This document shows positions 63,891 through 64,000 of a stretch of DNA of 64,000 nucleotides, one piece after another. This DNA is from Hirudinaria manillensis (lineage: Eukaryota; Annelida; Clitellata; Hirudinida; Hirudinidae): contig CM067536.1 of the NCBI GenBank assembly GCA_034509925.1, positions 2,565,501-2,629,500 of the forward strand, read 5' to 3'. Made by a program: the position numbers and the translations under genes. Within the stretch, counting starts at the first letter, position 1. Every line of letters starts with the position of its first letter. A model generated the notes under the pieces. It searched no databases. It was not told the origin of the DNA and saw nothing but the letters and a program-made list of their open reading frames with translations.

Positions 63891-64000
63891 TTGACGATTA
63901 CAATTATTCAAAACATTTTATATGACAAAATCCTTAAATTTTAGCTCGATAAACTTCCATTAATAAACGAAAAATCGTCTCTTATAAATGTGTAAAAGTT

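Overview
The window is AT-rich metazoan (invertebrate) DNA. The evidence is phase-1 calcium-binding EGF exons with GT/AG introns, WSC and fucolectin/F5-8C-like domains, thyroglobulin type-1 repeats, CR1/jockey-type LINEs, Ty3/gypsy elements and pogo/Tigger DNA transposons. The lineage cannot be fixed from the sequence alone. No bacterial-style operons, tRNAs, rRNAs or CRISPR arrays were seen.

Layout. (1) 1-10.5 kb: the 3' part of a plus-strand membrane-anchored multi-EGF gene, ending in a transmembrane exon and a poly(A) signal. Its introns hold a composite gypsy remnant, a full-length gypsy element with one open 1661-codon Gag-Pol frame, and a Tigger relic. (2) 10.7-11.8 kb: a GC-richer degenerate gypsy reverse-transcriptase fragment. 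(3) 11.8-42.6 kb: a tandem array of three related plus-strand genes (units A, B, C), each starting from a TATA box. Each encodes signal peptide, WSC, Cys-rich/EGF-like segment, fucolectin-type F5/8C domain, EGF, then cbEGF exons and a short acidic, tyrosine-ending terminal exon. Unit B keeps the cbEGF array. Units A and C lost most of it and carry a truncated gypsy in its place. A fourth copy of the 5' flank, without a gene, closes the array at 42.3 kb. (4) 43.1-45.5 kb: a 5'-truncated LINE on the minus strand. (5) 46.0-54.4 kb: nine cbEGF exons, a transmembrane exon and a cytoplasmic region I do not recognise, plus strand. (6) 55.4-62.9 kb: minus-strand genes, one with a thyroglobulin type-1 domain, one secreted or membrane protein of uncertain kind, and one with signal peptide, F5/8C, two WSC and two EGF modules. 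(7) 63.7 kb: the 3' end of one more minus-strand gene.

The most unusual system is a family of gag-only LTR retrotransposons. Four complete or nearly complete copies and one deleted copy are present, besides solo and fragmentary LTRs. They have ~290-bp LTRs. They encode only a ~380-residue SAP-domain protein with acidic repeats. They share with the autonomous SAP-Gag gypsy element in the same window the same tRNA-Leu-type primer site, the same polypurine tract, the 3' terminal coding sequence read in another frame, and the same 4-bp target duplications. This suggests trans-mobilisation by that gypsy element.

Shared and unshared insertions order the events. Units A and C carry the same gag-only insertion (intron 3) and the same gypsy insertion (after exon 7), so they are each other's closest duplicates. 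Unit A later gained a second gag-only element with apparently identical LTRs and a LINE, and the LINE was then hit by a gypsy LTR.
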